This document shows positions 9,815 to 19,652 of a DNA stretch of 64,000 nt, one piece after another (within the stretch, counting starts at the first letter, position 1; every line of letters begins with the position of its first letter). The DNA comes from Bermanella sp051277445 (GTDB lineage: Bacteria; Pseudomonadota; Gammaproteobacteria; Pseudomonadales; Oceanobacteraceae). Where the stretch lies: positions 124,001-188,000 of the forward strand of contig JBNMQC010000001.1 of assembly GCA_051277445.1 (NCBI GenBank), given 5' to 3'. A program made the position numbers and the translations under genes. The notes under the pieces are model-generated. The model did no database searches. It was not told the DNA's origin and saw nothing but the letters and a program-made list of their open reading frames with translations.

Positions 9815-10705
9815 ATGGATATCAAATCAGCGTTAGCACTAGGGTTTATTCATTCTCTTGGGGCCTTAAGTCTGCCCCGAGCTCGCCAGCTAGGCAGCGC
9901 CATAGGCAATGCGCTGTGCTTCACTAAGAGCCGTATGTATAAGGTGACGCTTAAAAATATTCAGCTGTGTTACCCTCAAATGCCAGCGGATCAGCAGCAG
10001 CAACTGGCCAAATCAAGCCTGCAAGAGACGGCCAAAACCATCGCCGAAACCGGTATTGCTTGGGGTGGCACCCCTGAGAAATTTAAACGCAATGCGGCCA
10101 TGATTCGCCAGGTTCGTAATCAGCACTTATTTGATGAGGCCTTGGCGAAAAAAGAGGGCGTGTTGATTCTGACGCCACACATTGGTAACTGGGAGTTCAT
10201 CTCTTGCTGGTTGCCTCAACGCTGTAACCTGATGGCCCTGTATAAAATTGCCAAGATGCCAGGCTTTGAAAAAGCCATGCTTAAAGCACGGGAAGACAGT
10301 GGCGCTAAGCTGGTGCCGGGCACCGGCCAAGGGGTAAAAGCATTCTTCCAACACTACATTGATAAGCATGTCACCATGATACTGCCTGACCAAGAGCCAT
10401 CGGTTAAGTCCGGTGTATGGGCCGATTTTTTCGGTATCAATACCCTAACCCCAAAAATCGTTCACTCCATGATTCAAAAGAACCCAAAAGGGACGGTGCT
10501 ATTTGCTTATAACTTGCGCACGCCAACGGGTTTTGAAATGGTGTTTCGTGGGGTGGATGAAGGGATTTACAGTGAAGACGTGGAGCAAAGTGCGCTGGCT
10601 ATGAACAAAGGCATAGAGGCTTGCATTGCAGATGCGCCTGCCCAATATCAGTGGGATTATAAGCGCTTTAAAAAGCACCCAGATAGGTTTTACAAAGGGC
10701 TTTAA
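9815..10705 (+). CDS. Lipid A lauroyl/myristoyl acyltransferase family protein
   Basis: 296 aa, LpxL/HtrB (LABLAT) superfamily. These inner-membrane enzymes add secondary acyl chains to the lipid A precursor. The catalytic HX4E motif is visible in LTPHIGNWEF, and the conserved ILPDQEPS segment follows. The hydrophobic N-terminus (ALALGFIHSLGALSLPRARQ) fits the family membrane anchor. Which acyl group it transfers, or whether it acts on another lipid such as ornithine lipid, cannot be decided from sequence. It stands alone, divergent from the response-regulator operon and convergent with trkH. Confidence 0.85.
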   Translation: MDIKSALALGFIHSLGALSLPRARQLGSAIGNALCFTKSRMYKVTLKNIQLCYPQMPADQQQQLAKSSLQETAKTIAETGIAWGGTPEKFKRNAAMIRQVRNQHLFDEALAKKEGVLILTPHIGNWEFISCWLPQRCNLMALYKIAKMPGFEKAMLKAREDSGAKLVPGTGQGVKAFFQHYIDKHVTMILPDQEPSVKSGVWADFFGINTLTPKIVHSMIQKNPKGTVLFAYNLRTPTGFEMVFRGVDEGIYSEDVEQSALAMNKGIEACIADAPAQYQWDYKRFKKHPDRFYKGL

Positions 10706-10712
10706 ATGGCTA

Positions 10713-10740
10713 AAAAAAGGGGACGTAAGTCCCCTTTTTT
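10713..10740. terminator. Bidirectional terminator between acyltransferase gene and trkH
   Basis: Perfect 12-bp stem (AAAAAAGGGGAC / GTCCCCTTTTTT) with loop GTAA between two convergent stop codons. It has a T-run on either strand and can serve both genes. Confidence 0.88.
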
Positions 10741-10749
10741 ATGGCTTGC

Positions 10750-12198
10750 TTATTGGCGCCAAAACGCCGGCGTGAATAACACCAACAAGGTGAAGATTTC
10801 TAAGCGTCCAAGCAGCATGGCAAAGCTCAATACCCATTTAGCAAAATCCGTGATATTGGCATAATTGGCCGCCACTTCTCCAAGGCCTGGGCCTAAATTG
10901 TTGATACATGCGCCTACCGCTGAAAACGCCGAAACAAAGTCCATTCCTGAAGCCAGCAGCAACACAGTCATAATCAAGTACAGCATCAGATACACACTGA
11001 AAAACCCCCAAACCGCTTCTACTACTCGGTCATCAATTGGGCGCCCGCCAATGCGAATAGGGATAATCGCATTAGGGTGAATTAAGCGTTTCATCTCACG
11101 GTTACCTTGCTTGTAAATCAGCAACACGCGAATCACTTTTAGGCCGCCACCGGTACTGCCTGCACAGCCGCCCATAAAGGCTAAAAAGAACAGTAGGAAA
11201 GGTAAAAACGCTGGCCACAAAGAAAAGTCCGCGGTAGCAAACCCAGTCGTGGTGGCGATACTCACCAGTTCAAATAAGCCAAAACGCAGGGCTTCATTGG
11301 GGTCATAACTTTTACTGATCACAAGGGTGGTAAAGGTAATGACCGCTGCGATCAGTAATACAATTAGAAGGGTTTTTACTTCTGGGTCGGCAAAGTAGTG
11401 ACGAATGGATTTGAAGCGCCAAGCGTAAAAATGCAGGGCAAAATTAAATGCGCTGATGATCATAAAAAAGATCGCCACCGTTTCAATGAGTGGACTATCG
11501 AAGAAGCCAATGCTGTCGTCATGGGTACTGAAACCGCCGATGGCCACCGTACTAAAGGCATGACAAATAGCATCAAATAAATTCATACCTGCAATGTAAA
11601 AACCAATGGCGCAAGCAATGGTCAGGGCCAAATAAATATACCAAAGGGTTTTTGCGGTTTCGGTGATGCGTGGGGTGAGTTTACTGTCCTTCATGGGGCC
11701 TGGGGTTTCAGCGCGATAAAGCTGCATGCCGCCGATGCCCAGCATGGGCAAAATAGCCACAGCTAGAACGATGATCCCCATACCGCCAAGCCACTGCAGA
11801 AGTTGGCGATAAAATAAAATGGAGTGCGGCAGATCATCGATGCCCGTAATCACCGTGGCCCCGGTTGTGGTCCAGCCAGATAGGGATTCAAAAAACGCAT
11901 CGGTAAAGCTTAGGCCGGGGCTTTCAGCCAGCATTAGTGGCAACGCGCCCGATAACGCCAGTACTAGCCAGAACAAAACCGTCACCACAAAGCCGTCTCG
12001 GGTTTTTAAATCTTGATGGCGCTTGCGCACGGGGTACCAGCACAAAGCACCGGCGGCAAAGTTAATACCTAACGCCCCTGCAAATGCCCCAAGGGCACCG
12101 TCTTGATAAATAACACTAATGACCATGGGCGGCAGCAGTGCGAGGCTGAAGACCATGAGCAAGATGCCCAATATGCGAAAAATGATGGCTGGATGCAT
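10750..12198 (-). CDS. trkH: Trk system potassium uptake protein, membrane subunit
   Basis: 482 aa, the usual TrkH length, a polytopic inner-membrane K+ channel subunit. The four filter repeats are visible: SGWTTTGATVITG, TVAIGGFSTHD, IATTTGFATADF and CINNLGPGLGE. The segment FLAFMGGCAGSTGGGLKVIRVLL is the conserved hinge and gating region. It lies downstream of trkA on the same strand, with two short hairpins between them. TrkA is its cytoplasmic nucleotide-binding regulator. Confidence 0.96.
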   Translation of the reverse strand: MHPAIIFRILGILLMVFSLALLPPMVISVIYQDGALGAFAGALGINFAAGALCWYPVRKRHQDLKTRDGFVVTVLFWLVLALSGALPLMLAESPGLSFTDAFFESLSGWTTTGATVITGIDDLPHSILFYRQLLQWLGGMGIIVLAVAILPMLGIGGMQLYRAETPGPMKDSKLTPRITETAKTLWYIYLALTIACAIGFYIAGMNLFDAICHAFSTVAIGGFSTHDDSIGFFDSPLIETVAIFFMIISAFNFALHFYAWRFKSIRHYFADPEVKTLLIVLLIAAVITFTTLVISKSYDPNEALRFGLFELVSIATTTGFATADFSLWPAFLPFLLFFLAFMGGCAGSTGGGLKVIRVLLIYKQGNREMKRLIHPNAIIPIRIGGRPIDDRVVEAVWGFFSVYLMLYLIMTVLLLASGMDFVSAFSAVGACINNLGPGLGEVAANYANITDFAKWVLSFAMLLGRLEIFTLLVLFTPAFWRQ

Positions 12199-12216
12199 AG
12201 TTTCTTGTTCTCAATA

Positions 12217-12263
12217 AAATGACGTAACGTCATTTCCAGCAAGGTCAGGTTGTCCTGACTTGC
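12217..12263 (-). promoter_or_regulatory. Two hairpins between trkA and trkH
   Basis: A perfect 8-bp stem (AAATGACG / CGTCATTT, 12217-12235) and a 10-bp stem with one bulge (12239-12263) fill the trkA-trkH gap. On the minus strand the distal one is followed by TTTTATT, so it may be a weak attenuator lowering trkH relative to trkA. Seen by eye; function inferred. Confidence 0.45.
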
Positions 12264-12284
12264 GATGATTTTTTATCACTGGGT

Positions 12285-13664
12285 TTAAAAGAAGCCTAAT
12301 TCCACTTGGAATAAACGCTCCACTTCTGGAATCCGCTTTTTATCCAGCACGAATAAGATCACGTGGTCTTCGCTTTCTACCACCACATCACCATGGGCAA
12401 TGAGCACTTGATCGTTGCGCACAATGGCACCAATGGTGGAGCCTTCGGGTAAATCGATTTGATCCAGTCGACGACCAACCACTTTTGAGGTGTTTTTATC
12501 CCCATGGGCAATGGCTTCAATGGCTTCAGCGGCCCCTCTACGCAAGCTGTGGACGTTGGCCACATCACCACGGCGAACGTGGGTTAGCAAGCTACCTATG
12601 GTGGTTTGACTTGGGCTGATGGCAATATCGATGCCTTGGCCTTGTACAAGATCCACGTATTGGGCTTTGTTGATGAGGGTCATCACTTTACGTGCACCTA
12701 ATTGCTTGGCCAGCATAGAGGACATGACGTTCACTTCGTCATCATTGGTTAGGGCGCAGAAAACATCGGTGTTTTCGATATTTGCTTCCAGCAATAGCTC
12801 TTTGTCGGTGGCGCTGCCATTCATGATGATGGTTTTGCTTTTTACTTTTTCACTTAAACGTTCACAGCGGTGTAAATTGTGGTCGATCAGTTTTACGTTG
12901 TAGAACGGCTCGAGCACTTGAGCAAGGCGGGCACCAATGTTGCCGCCACCTGCAATAATGACGCGCTTATATGGTTGTTCGCTGCGGCGCATTTCAGCCA
13001 TGACCGTACGAATGTCTTTGGTGGCGGCAATGAAGAACACTTCATCGTCGACCTCAATAACGGTATCGGCGGCCGGTAAAATGGCTTGGCCTTGACGATA
13101 AATAGCGGCCACTCGGGTATCCACGCCACTTTTAAGATGCTCGCGCAGATAGCGTAATTCTTGTCCCACAAGAGGGCCGCCATAGTAGGCCTTAACACCT
13201 ACTAACTTGGCTTTATTGTTAGCAAAGTCCAGTACTTGAAGGGCACCAGGGAATTCTAATAGACGTTTTATGTAGTTAGTAACCACTTGCTCTGGGCTAA
13301 TAAAGACATCGATCGGCACCCCTTGGTTACCAAACAGCTCTTGATATTGGGTATATTCTTGCGCGCGGATTCGGCTGATTTTGGTAGGGGTTTTGAACAG
13401 GGAGTGGGCCACCTGACAGGCCACCATGTTGACCTCGTCACTGTTGGTGACGGCGACCAGCATATCGGCATCATCGCCACCGGCTTGGGTCAGCACATGG
13501 GGAAAGGATGCTTTTCCGCGCACCGTTCGAATGTCTAAGCGGTTTTGTAACTCTTTTAAACGCTCGCTATCGGTGTCGACCACGGTAATGTCATTACCTT
13601 CCGTAGCAAGGTGTTCGGCTAGAGTGCCGCCTACTTGGCCGGCGCCTAAAATAATAATTTTCAT
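12285..13664 (-). CDS. trkA: Trk potassium transporter regulatory subunit TrkA
   Basis: 459 aa with two RCK units, each a Rossmann NAD-binding half (IIILGAGQVGGTLAEHLA at residue 2 and VIIAGGGNIGARLAQVL near 233) followed by a TrkA-C domain. It forms the cytoplasmic gating ring of TrkH and responds to nucleotides. It sits between rsmB and trkH on the minus strand, the order known from Pseudomonas and related genera. Confidence 0.97.
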   Translation of the reverse strand: MKIIILGAGQVGGTLAEHLATEGNDITVVDTDSERLKELQNRLDIRTVRGKASFPHVLTQAGGDDADMLVAVTNSDEVNMVACQVAHSLFKTPTKISRIRAQEYTQYQELFGNQGVPIDVFISPEQVVTNYIKRLLEFPGALQVLDFANNKAKLVGVKAYYGGPLVGQELRYLREHLKSGVDTRVAAIYRQGQAILPAADTVIEVDDEVFFIAATKDIRTVMAEMRRSEQPYKRVIIAGGGNIGARLAQVLEPFYNVKLIDHNLHRCERLSEKVKSKTIIMNGSATDKELLLEANIENTDVFCALTNDDEVNVMSSMLAKQLGARKVMTLINKAQYVDLVQGQGIDIAISPSQTTIGSLLTHVRRGDVANVHSLRRGAAEAIEAIAHGDKNTSKVVGRRLDQIDLPEGSTIGAIVRNDQVLIAHGDVVVESEDHVILFVLDKKRIPEVERLFQVELGFF

Positions 13665-13781
13665 ACGGTTTAATGAAACCTATCTGCGTTGCCAATACTG
13701 GGTTAAAAGTGCTGTTTGTCTTCTGCTCAACCGTTATGGCATTGCAGCTGTTTGCGTCACGCTTAAATACTGAGGATCTGT

Positions 13782-15092
13782 TTAAGACTGCTTATGCAGC
13801 AGCGCATAAAAGAATCCATCATGGCCATTTTCTTGTGGGAACAATTGCCAGCCAAAGCCTGTATCAACCCCAGTGGATAACGACATGGGCGCTAGCGTGG
13901 CATCATCTTGCTCATTTAAAAAGGCGCAAATGTTATCACGGTTTTCCACTGATAAAATCGAGCAAGTGGCATACAGTAATGTGCCGCCTGGTTTTAGAAG
14001 ACCCCATGCTTTCTTAAGAATGTCCCCCTGCAATTGCGCAAGGTTATCAATATCTTCTTTTTTACGCAGTAACTTAATATCCGGGTGACGTCTTATGACG
14101 CCGGTAGCGCTGCATGGCACATCCAATAAAATGCGATCAAATGGCTGACCATCCCACCAAGTTTCGGGGTTTTGTGCTTCCCCTTGCGTTACCTGAGCGG
14201 TGAGTTTTAAACGCGCCAGGTTCTCTTCAACACGGGTTAGGCGTTTGGCGTCTGCGTCTAAGGCCAGTACCTCCGCTTGGTTGTTGCTGTATTCAAGAAT
14301 GTGGCAGGTTTTCCCCCCTGGTGCGCTACAGGCATCCAGAATCCGCTCACCCGCTTGAGGCGCTAAAAGAGCCGCTGCAAGCTGTGCGGCTTCATCTTGT
14401 ACACTGCAGCTAGCATCACTGAAACCGGGTAGGCCGGTCACATCGCAGGCTTTATTTAAATAAATAGAAGTAAGCGCATGCTTGCCTTCAAAGGCTTTAA
14501 TTTCATGATCCTCTAATGTTTGTAGGTACTCACTTCTAGATTGCGACATGGCATTGTTACGCAAGCAAAGTGGGGCTTGATTATTGCCTTGTTCACAAAT
14601 GCTTTGCCATTGATCTGGCCAGTTCTTTTTAAGCAGTTTGATGAACCACTTTGGATGCTCAAAGTGAGGCACTTCGCTTTCTTTAAGTGATGCGTTGAGC
14701 TCTGCTTTTTCCCGTTGAAAGCGGCGCAGGATGGCATTTAACACCCCTTTGAATTTGCCGAGATTGAGCTGCTCGCAGGCTTCAACGGTTTCGTTAATGG
14801 CAGCGTGCTCAGAAATATCACTATGGGCCAGCTGATATAAGCCCACCCACAACAACGCCTGAATTGGGCGAGCGGATTCAGGCAACGGCTTAACCAATAA
14901 AATTTTGCTTAGGGCGTTGATCGAGAAAAAATAACGACAGCTGCCAAAGCACAGGTGCTGCAGCAGAGGTTTGTCTTGCTCTAATCCCTGCTTAGAAAAA
15001 TAAGCCAAGGCGGATGTGAGGCTTTTTTGTTCGTCCACCACATCAAGTAGAACCTGAGCCGCAAGGGCTCGGCTATTTAAAACTGCTGGCAT
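13782..15092 (-). CDS. rsmB: 16S rRNA (cytosine-967-C5)-methyltransferase
   Basis: 436 aa. An N-terminal NusB-like RNA-binding domain (residues ~1-140) is followed by a SAM-dependent methyltransferase domain: SAM loop DACSAPGGKT, catalytic cysteine motif LDVPCSATGVIRRHPD, second cysteine motif YATCSILSVEN. It methylates C967 of 16S rRNA. The start directly abuts the fmt stop, so translation is probably coupled. Confidence 0.96.
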   Translation of the reverse strand: MPAVLNSRALAAQVLLDVVDEQKSLTSALAYFSKQGLEQDKPLLQHLCFGSCRYFFSINALSKILLVKPLPESARPIQALLWVGLYQLAHSDISEHAAINETVEACEQLNLGKFKGVLNAILRRFQREKAELNASLKESEVPHFEHPKWFIKLLKKNWPDQWQSICEQGNNQAPLCLRNNAMSQSRSEYLQTLEDHEIKAFEGKHALTSIYLNKACDVTGLPGFSDASCSVQDEAAQLAAALLAPQAGERILDACSAPGGKTCHILEYSNNQAEVLALDADAKRLTRVEENLARLKLTAQVTQGEAQNPETWWDGQPFDRILLDVPCSATGVIRRHPDIKLLRKKEDIDNLAQLQGDILKKAWGLLKPGGTLLYATCSILSVENRDNICAFLNEQDDATLAPMSLSTGVDTGFGWQLFPQENGHDGFFYALLHKQS

Positions 15093-16034
15093 TTAGAGCT
15101 CGCTGGCTAATACGTACTGTTCGTTGAAAGGGTGTTTGCCGTTGAGGATATCCACTACCTTCATGGGTTTTTTCCCCGGTAGCTGAATTTGCTCAAGGGA
15201 AACCGCCATATTGCCGCAGGCAATGATGATGCCCATATCATTCACGCTAAGAATGGTACCGGGCAGGGCTGTGTGGGGCTGTGGATAAACTTGCGCTTGT
15301 AAAATACGAATGCGGTTGTCACCGAGCAAGGTGTAACACATGGGCACAGGGTTAAACGCCCGAATTTTCTGCACCACTTGTTGTGCGTCTTGGCGCCAAT
15401 CGATCAGGGCTTCATGTTTGTTGAGCTTGTGCGCATAAGTCGAAAGCTCATCATTTTGCACTTCTCCCAACACGGCGCCTTGGGCGAATTTATTCACAAC
15501 CTGTACAACCGCTTCGCTGCCGATTTTTGCAAGGCGGTCATGCAGTGAGCCACCTGTATCGTTAGGCATGATAGGGGTGTCCACTTTATACAGCATGGGA
15601 CCTGTATCAAGCCCCAATTCCATCTGCATGACTGTGACACCGGTTTTATCGTCACCGGCTTCAATGGCGCGTTGAATCGGTGCGGCACCGCGCCAGCGAG
15701 GCAGCAAAGACGCATGGCTATTAATACAGCCCAGTGTTGGAATATCTAAAACGGACTGAGGCAGCAATAAACCATAAGCAACAACGATGAATAGATCGGG
15801 CTTTAAGTCAGCCAGCTGTTGAACGTCTTCCGCGGCTTTGAAATTAAGCGGCTGAAACACATCAATACCGTTATCCAAAGCCACCTGTTTGACGGCGCTG
15901 GGTTGCAGTTTTTTACCACGGCCAGCGGGACGGTCAGGCTGAGTATAGACGCCGACAATATTCGCAGACGTCTTTAAGAGGGCCTCTAAATGTCGTGCGG
16001 CAAAATCGGGCGTGCCTGCAAATACAATTCTCAA
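15093..16034 (-). CDS. fmt: Methionyl-tRNA formyltransferase
   Basis: 313 aa, normal length. It formylates initiator Met-tRNA using 10-formyl-tetrahydrofolate. Motifs: RIVFAGTPDFAARHLE at the N-terminus, the folate/catalytic region INSHASLLPRWRGAAPIQ, MQMELGLDTGPML, and a C-terminal OB-like tRNA-binding domain from about residue 207. Lies between def and rsmB in a def-fmt-rsmB cluster. Confidence 0.98.
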   Translation of the reverse strand: MRIVFAGTPDFAARHLEALLKTSANIVGVYTQPDRPAGRGKKLQPSAVKQVALDNGIDVFQPLNFKAAEDVQQLADLKPDLFIVVAYGLLLPQSVLDIPTLGCINSHASLLPRWRGAAPIQRAIEAGDDKTGVTVMQMELGLDTGPMLYKVDTPIMPNDTGGSLHDRLAKIGSEAVVQVVNKFAQGAVLGEVQNDELSTYAHKLNKHEALIDWRQDAQQVVQKIRAFNPVPMCYTLLGDNRIRILQAQVYPQPHTALPGTILSVNDMGIIIACGNMAVSLEQIQLPGKKPMKVVDILNGKHPFNEQYVLASEL

Positions 16035-16060
16035 GGGAATATCCTTAGGCTAAAAATGAT

Positions 16061-16083
16061 CACGCCGAATGGGATTCGGCGTG
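16061..16083 (-). terminator. Hairpin between def and fmt
   Basis: Perfect 10-bp stem (CACGCCGAAT / ATTCGGCGTG) with a 3-nt loop, 5 nt past the def stop. On the minus strand it is followed by ATCATTTTT. Likely a partial terminator or RNA-stabilising hairpin inside the def-fmt operon. Confidence 0.6.
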
Positions 16084-16087
16084 TAGG

Positions 16088-16603
16088 TTAAGCGTTTTTG
16101 GCCGCTAGGCGATGTTGTTTTTCAAGCTTTTTACGAATGCGATCACGCTTGGTGCTCGAGAGATAATCCACAAACAGTTTACCGTCTAAATGATCCATTT
16201 CGTGCTGAATGCAGACCGCTAATAAACCCGTGGCTTCGATTTCGAAGTCTTTACCATCTTGGTCTTTGGCTTGAATCAAGCAGTGCTCAACACGCTCAAC
16301 GTCTTCGTAAAAACCAGGAATACTTAGGCAGCCTTCCTGCATTTTTTCTTTCTCGCCCTCTAACACAGTGATTTTAGGGTTAATGAAGACCAGTGGCTCG
16401 CTACGATCTTCACTGATGTCGATGACGATGATTTCTTCATGCACATCCACTTGCGAAGCGGCTAGGCCAATGCCAGGTGCGTCGTACATGGTGTCGAACA
16501 TGTCTTTGATCAGTTGACGGTGTTTGTCCGTTACTGTGCCCACTGGCTTGGCTTTTGTACGCAAGCGAGGGTCTGGAAACTCTAAAATATCTAATATAGC
16601 CAT
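16088..16603 (-). CDS. def: Peptide deformylase
   Basis: 171 aa, a metalloenzyme that removes the N-formyl group from new proteins. All three signature motifs are present: GIGLAASQVD, EGCLSIPG (metal-ligand cysteine) and QHEMDHLDGKLF (HEXXH histidines). First gene of def-fmt-rsmB, divergent from the LysM gene. Confidence 0.98.
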   Translation of the reverse strand: MAILDILEFPDPRLRTKAKPVGTVTDKHRQLIKDMFDTMYDAPGIGLAASQVDVHEEIIVIDISEDRSEPLVFINPKITVLEGEKEKMQEGCLSIPGFYEDVERVEHCLIQAKDQDGKDFEIEATGLLAVCIQHEMDHLDGKLFVDYLSSTKRDRIRKKLEKQHRLAAKNA

Positions 16604-16731
16604 AAACTTGTGAAGCCTTAGTAGTCATCAGGGCATAGGCCCTGCTAATATTGTATGTATCTATTATATCCAATGTAGCAGCCGGTTGTCTCATAACCTG
16701 CGGCATACAAATAAAAATAAGGGATTAACCC

Positions 16732-17781
16732 ATGCTCAAACCCTTGCTTAAACGCATATCCTTGGCCCTGTGTATTATTGGTTTTATCAGCGTTGCCCAC
16801 GCTGTTGATTTAAAGCCGGGTCACCCTGTTGAGTATGTGGTGAAAGATGGCGATACCCTTTGGGACCTTTCGCAAACCTTTCTAGACGATGCTTGGTTGT
16901 GGCCTGAGATTTGGCAGATCAATGAGCAAATTGAAAATCCCCATCTTATATACCCTGGCGACACCATAGGTTTGGTTTATAAAGGCTCTCAAGTAAAAGT
17001 AACGGTTAAGCAACGCTCTGCCGCCGTTAATGAAGTGATCAAGCTTACACCGACAGCACGCATTAGCATGCTAGCCAGTGCCATTCCGCCAATTCCGATG
17101 ACGGCCATTTCAAGTTTTATGACCAATAGCCGCATTGTTAAAAGTAAGCAGCTAAAAGGCGCTCCTTATGTGGTGGCCGGTGATGACAATCGAATTTTAG
17201 CCGGTGGCGGCGGTAAGGTTTACGCCCGTGGGTTTGATAAAGGCGAAGAGCCACAGGCTGGCTACGGCATTTTCCGTAAGGGTCAGGTATTTGTGGACCC
17301 TGATACCTCAGAAGTACTCGGCCTTGAAGCCCGTGAAGTGGGCGCTGGTTCAGTACAAGCATGGGATGGCGATGTGGCTACCTTATCATTGGGTAACACT
17401 CGTGAAGAAGTCATGGCCGGTGACCGTTTGCTTGCAACGGAAGATCGCCAAGTGGTGGCGAATTTTATTCCAAGCTCACCACCAGATAACATTTATGGTC
17501 GTATGATTGCGGTACTGGGTGGTGTGACTCAAATCGGTCAATATCAAGTGGTTGTGGTGAATCAGGGGGATCGTGATGGCGTGACAGAAGGCAACGTGTT
17601 GGCCATTTATAAAGAAGGTAACACCATTATTGACCGTGTGACTCGTCAAAAAGTGAAGCTGCCATCTGAGCGTGCGGGCTTGATGATGCTGTTTCGAGTG
17701 TTTGATAAAGTCAGCTACGGTTTGATCTTAAGAGCTAAGGTGCCGTTATCTGTAGGCGATGAAGTGCGTAGCCCGCAGTAA
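16732..17781 (+). CDS. LysM-domain periplasmic protein
   Basis: 349 aa. The N-terminal signal peptide (ISLALCIIGFISVAHA) is followed by one LysM domain at about residues 35-83 (YVVKDGDTLWDLSQTF, then PHLIYPGDTIGLV), which binds peptidoglycan glycan. The rest (~100-349) is a conserved beta-rich region without a recognisable catalytic site. The gene sits between def (divergent) and dprA, the same place as PA0020 in Pseudomonas. A cell-envelope role is inferred; the exact function is unknown. Confidence 0.88.
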   Translation: MLKPLLKRISLALCIIGFISVAHAVDLKPGHPVEYVVKDGDTLWDLSQTFLDDAWLWPEIWQINEQIENPHLIYPGDTIGLVYKGSQVKVTVKQRSAAVNEVIKLTPTARISMLASAIPPIPMTAISSFMTNSRIVKSKQLKGAPYVVAGDDNRILAGGGGKVYARGFDKGEEPQAGYGIFRKGQVFVDPDTSEVLGLEAREVGAGSVQAWDGDVATLSLGNTREEVMAGDRLLATEDRQVVANFIPSSPPDNIYGRMIAVLGGVTQIGQYQVVVVNQGDRDGVTEGNVLAIYKEGNTIIDRVTRQKVKLPSERAGLMMLFRVFDKVSYGLILRAKVPLSVGDEVRSPQ

Positions 17782-17826
17782 TCTGTTTTCCTGGGTCTTG
17801 ATCTAAGACCATTGCCTGATTCTTTC

Positions 17827-17863
17827 AAAAAAGCCTTTGGTTAAAGTAACCAAAGGCTTTTTT
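17827..17863 (+). terminator. Terminator after the LysM gene
   Basis: Perfect 17-bp stem with a 3-nt loop, core AAGCCTTTGG / CCAAAGGCTT, ending in a T-run. It separates the LysM gene from dprA. Confidence 0.88.
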
Positions 17864-17906
17864 TATGCCTAAATGTTAGAAAATAAGGTGGCAAAGGACA
17901 GCAACC

Positions 17907-19031
17907 ATGGCGTGGACAACGCAGCAATTAAACTGGATCAACCTCGCTTTAACGCCGGGCATTGGCCCAAAAACAATACAAAAACTGTTGGCGCAAAACG
18001 TGTCCCCAAGTGAGATATACCATCTCAGGGTTAAAGACATACAAGCTTTAGGTATCAGTGAAAAAATCGCACAAGACATCCTAAAGCACCCACCAAATAA
18101 ACCCAGTAAGCGAGTCGAAGCGGCGTTGACCTGGGCACAATCTTCCAGCCATCACCTTATCACTCTAGACTGTACGAGTTACCCTGAGCACTTAAAGCAC
18201 ATTGCCACCGCGCCGCCTTTGCTGATGGTAAAAGGTAATTTAGATGCGCTGTCTTATCCTCAAGTGGCCATGGTGGGCAGTCGATACCCAACAAGCAGCG
18301 GGGCGCAACAAGCGTATGACTTTGCTCAGCAGCTTTCCCATTTAGGGGTCACCATTACCAGCGGTTTAGCCAAGGGCGTCGACGCTTTAGCCCACCAAGG
18401 GGTTGTGGATGTGAGTGGTTCAACCATTGCCGTATTAGGCACGGGGATCGATGAAATTTACCCGAAAGCCAATACGAAATTAGCTGAGCAAATCATTGAA
18501 CAAGGTGCTTTAGTCAGTGAATTTCCATTGGGCACCAAAGCCATGAAAGGACACTTTCCAAGGCGTAATCGCATTGTCAGTGGTTTGAGTTTGGCGACCT
18601 TAGTGGTGGAGGCCACTTTGAAAAGTGGCTCATTGATAACCGCTCGACAAGCCCTAGAGCAAAACCGTGAGGTGATGGCCATTCCCGGTGTCATTCATAA
18701 TCCTCAAAAAGCAGGCTGTCATTTTTTGATCAGGCAAGGGGCAAAATTAATTGAAACCCCTGAGCAGGTTTTAGAGGAGTTAAGCTTGCAGTTAGCCCCA
18801 CAAAATAAGGGCTCAATTCATATAAACAGTTGCGCACAACAAAATAGTGCAAGCTTGGAATTGCACGGGGAGCAGCTAAAAGTCTATGACGCTGTGGATT
18901 ATGATGGGCTGGATATGGAAAGCTTGGTGAATAAAACCCGGCTGGATGTAGGTCAACTTTCCATGGTGTTAATGGAGTTAGAATTGTCCGGTTTGTTGAA
19001 GCAAGAGCAGGGGCTGTATGCACGCTGTTAG
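17907..19031 (+). CDS. dprA: DNA-processing protein DprA (Smf)
   Basis: 374 aa. An N-terminal helix-hairpin region (LTPGIGPKTIQKLLA) precedes the DprA Rossmann fold: MVGSRYPTSSGAQQA, ITSGLAKGVDALAHQG, TIAVLGTGIDEIYP, FPRRNRIVSGLS. A C-terminal winged-helix follows (~310-374). DprA loads RecA on incoming single-stranded DNA during transformation. No other competence genes are in the window. Confidence 0.96.
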   Translation: MAWTTQQLNWINLALTPGIGPKTIQKLLAQNVSPSEIYHLRVKDIQALGISEKIAQDILKHPPNKPSKRVEAALTWAQSSSHHLITLDCTSYPEHLKHIATAPPLLMVKGNLDALSYPQVAMVGSRYPTSSGAQQAYDFAQQLSHLGVTITSGLAKGVDALAHQGVVDVSGSTIAVLGTGIDEIYPKANTKLAEQIIEQGALVSEFPLGTKAMKGHFPRRNRIVSGLSLATLVVEATLKSGSLITARQALEQNREVMAIPGVIHNPQKAGCHFLIRQGAKLIETPEQVLEELSLQLAPQNKGSIHINSCAQQNSASLELHGEQLKVYDAVDYDGLDMESLVNKTRLDVGQLSMVLMELELSGLLKQEQGLYARC

Positions 19032-19098
19032 CCTAAGCCTTGCATGAACGCGAGAGCTTAGGTAAGTTGCGCATTCTGTCTTTCCTAAGGCTTATAAA

Positions 19099-19650
19099 AT
19101 GCGCTGGCCAATTAATATTGCAAGTAATGTTATACGTGATGGTGGCGTCATTGCCTACCCAACCGAAACCGTCTGGGGCTTAGGCTGTGATCCATTTAAT
19201 ATTGGCGCGCTAGAGCGTGTCATTGAAATTAAAAAACGCGATGCCGACAAAGGATTGATTCTGGTTGCTGCGAACATCGAGCAATTTGATTTTTTACTGC
19301 ATGACGCAGATGAACAAACCATTGAAAAACTAAAAGCCAGTTGGCCTGGCGCCGTAACCTGGTTAGTGCCTCATAATAACCGAGTGCCTCAATTGGTTCA
19401 TGGCCAGTTTGATACCGTAGCCATTCGGGTCAGCTCTCACCCTATGGTGCAACAGCTGTGCAGCCAAGTGGGCGGCCCAATTGTGTCGACGTCTGCCAAT
19501 TTTTCAGGCAAACCCACTGTTAGAAGCGCGGTTCAAGCGCAGTGTGTTTTAGGTCAGTATTTAGATTTTATTTTGTCCGGCCCTGTGGGTTTGGCAAATG
19601 CACCCAGTCGTATCATTGATATGAAAACTGGGCGCGTGATTCGAGGATAA
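19099..19650 (+). CDS. tsaC: Threonylcarbamoyl-AMP synthase (YrdC/Sua5 family)
   Basis: 183 aa, single-domain YrdC type. It makes threonylcarbamoyl-AMP for the t6A37 modification of ANN-decoding tRNAs. Motifs: AYPTETVWGLGCDP, IKKRDADKGLILVA, SWPGAVTWLVP, IVSTSANFSGKPT. It ends 2 nt before hemF and is probably co-transcribed with it. Confidence 0.95.
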   Translation: MRWPINIASNVIRDGGVIAYPTETVWGLGCDPFNIGALERVIEIKKRDADKGLILVAANIEQFDFLLHDADEQTIEKLKASWPGAVTWLVPHNNRVPQLVHGQFDTVAIRVSSHPMVQQLCSQVGGPIVSTSANFSGKPTVRSAVQAQCVLGQYLDFILSGPVGLANAPSRIIDMKTGRVIRG

Positions 19651-19652
19651 TC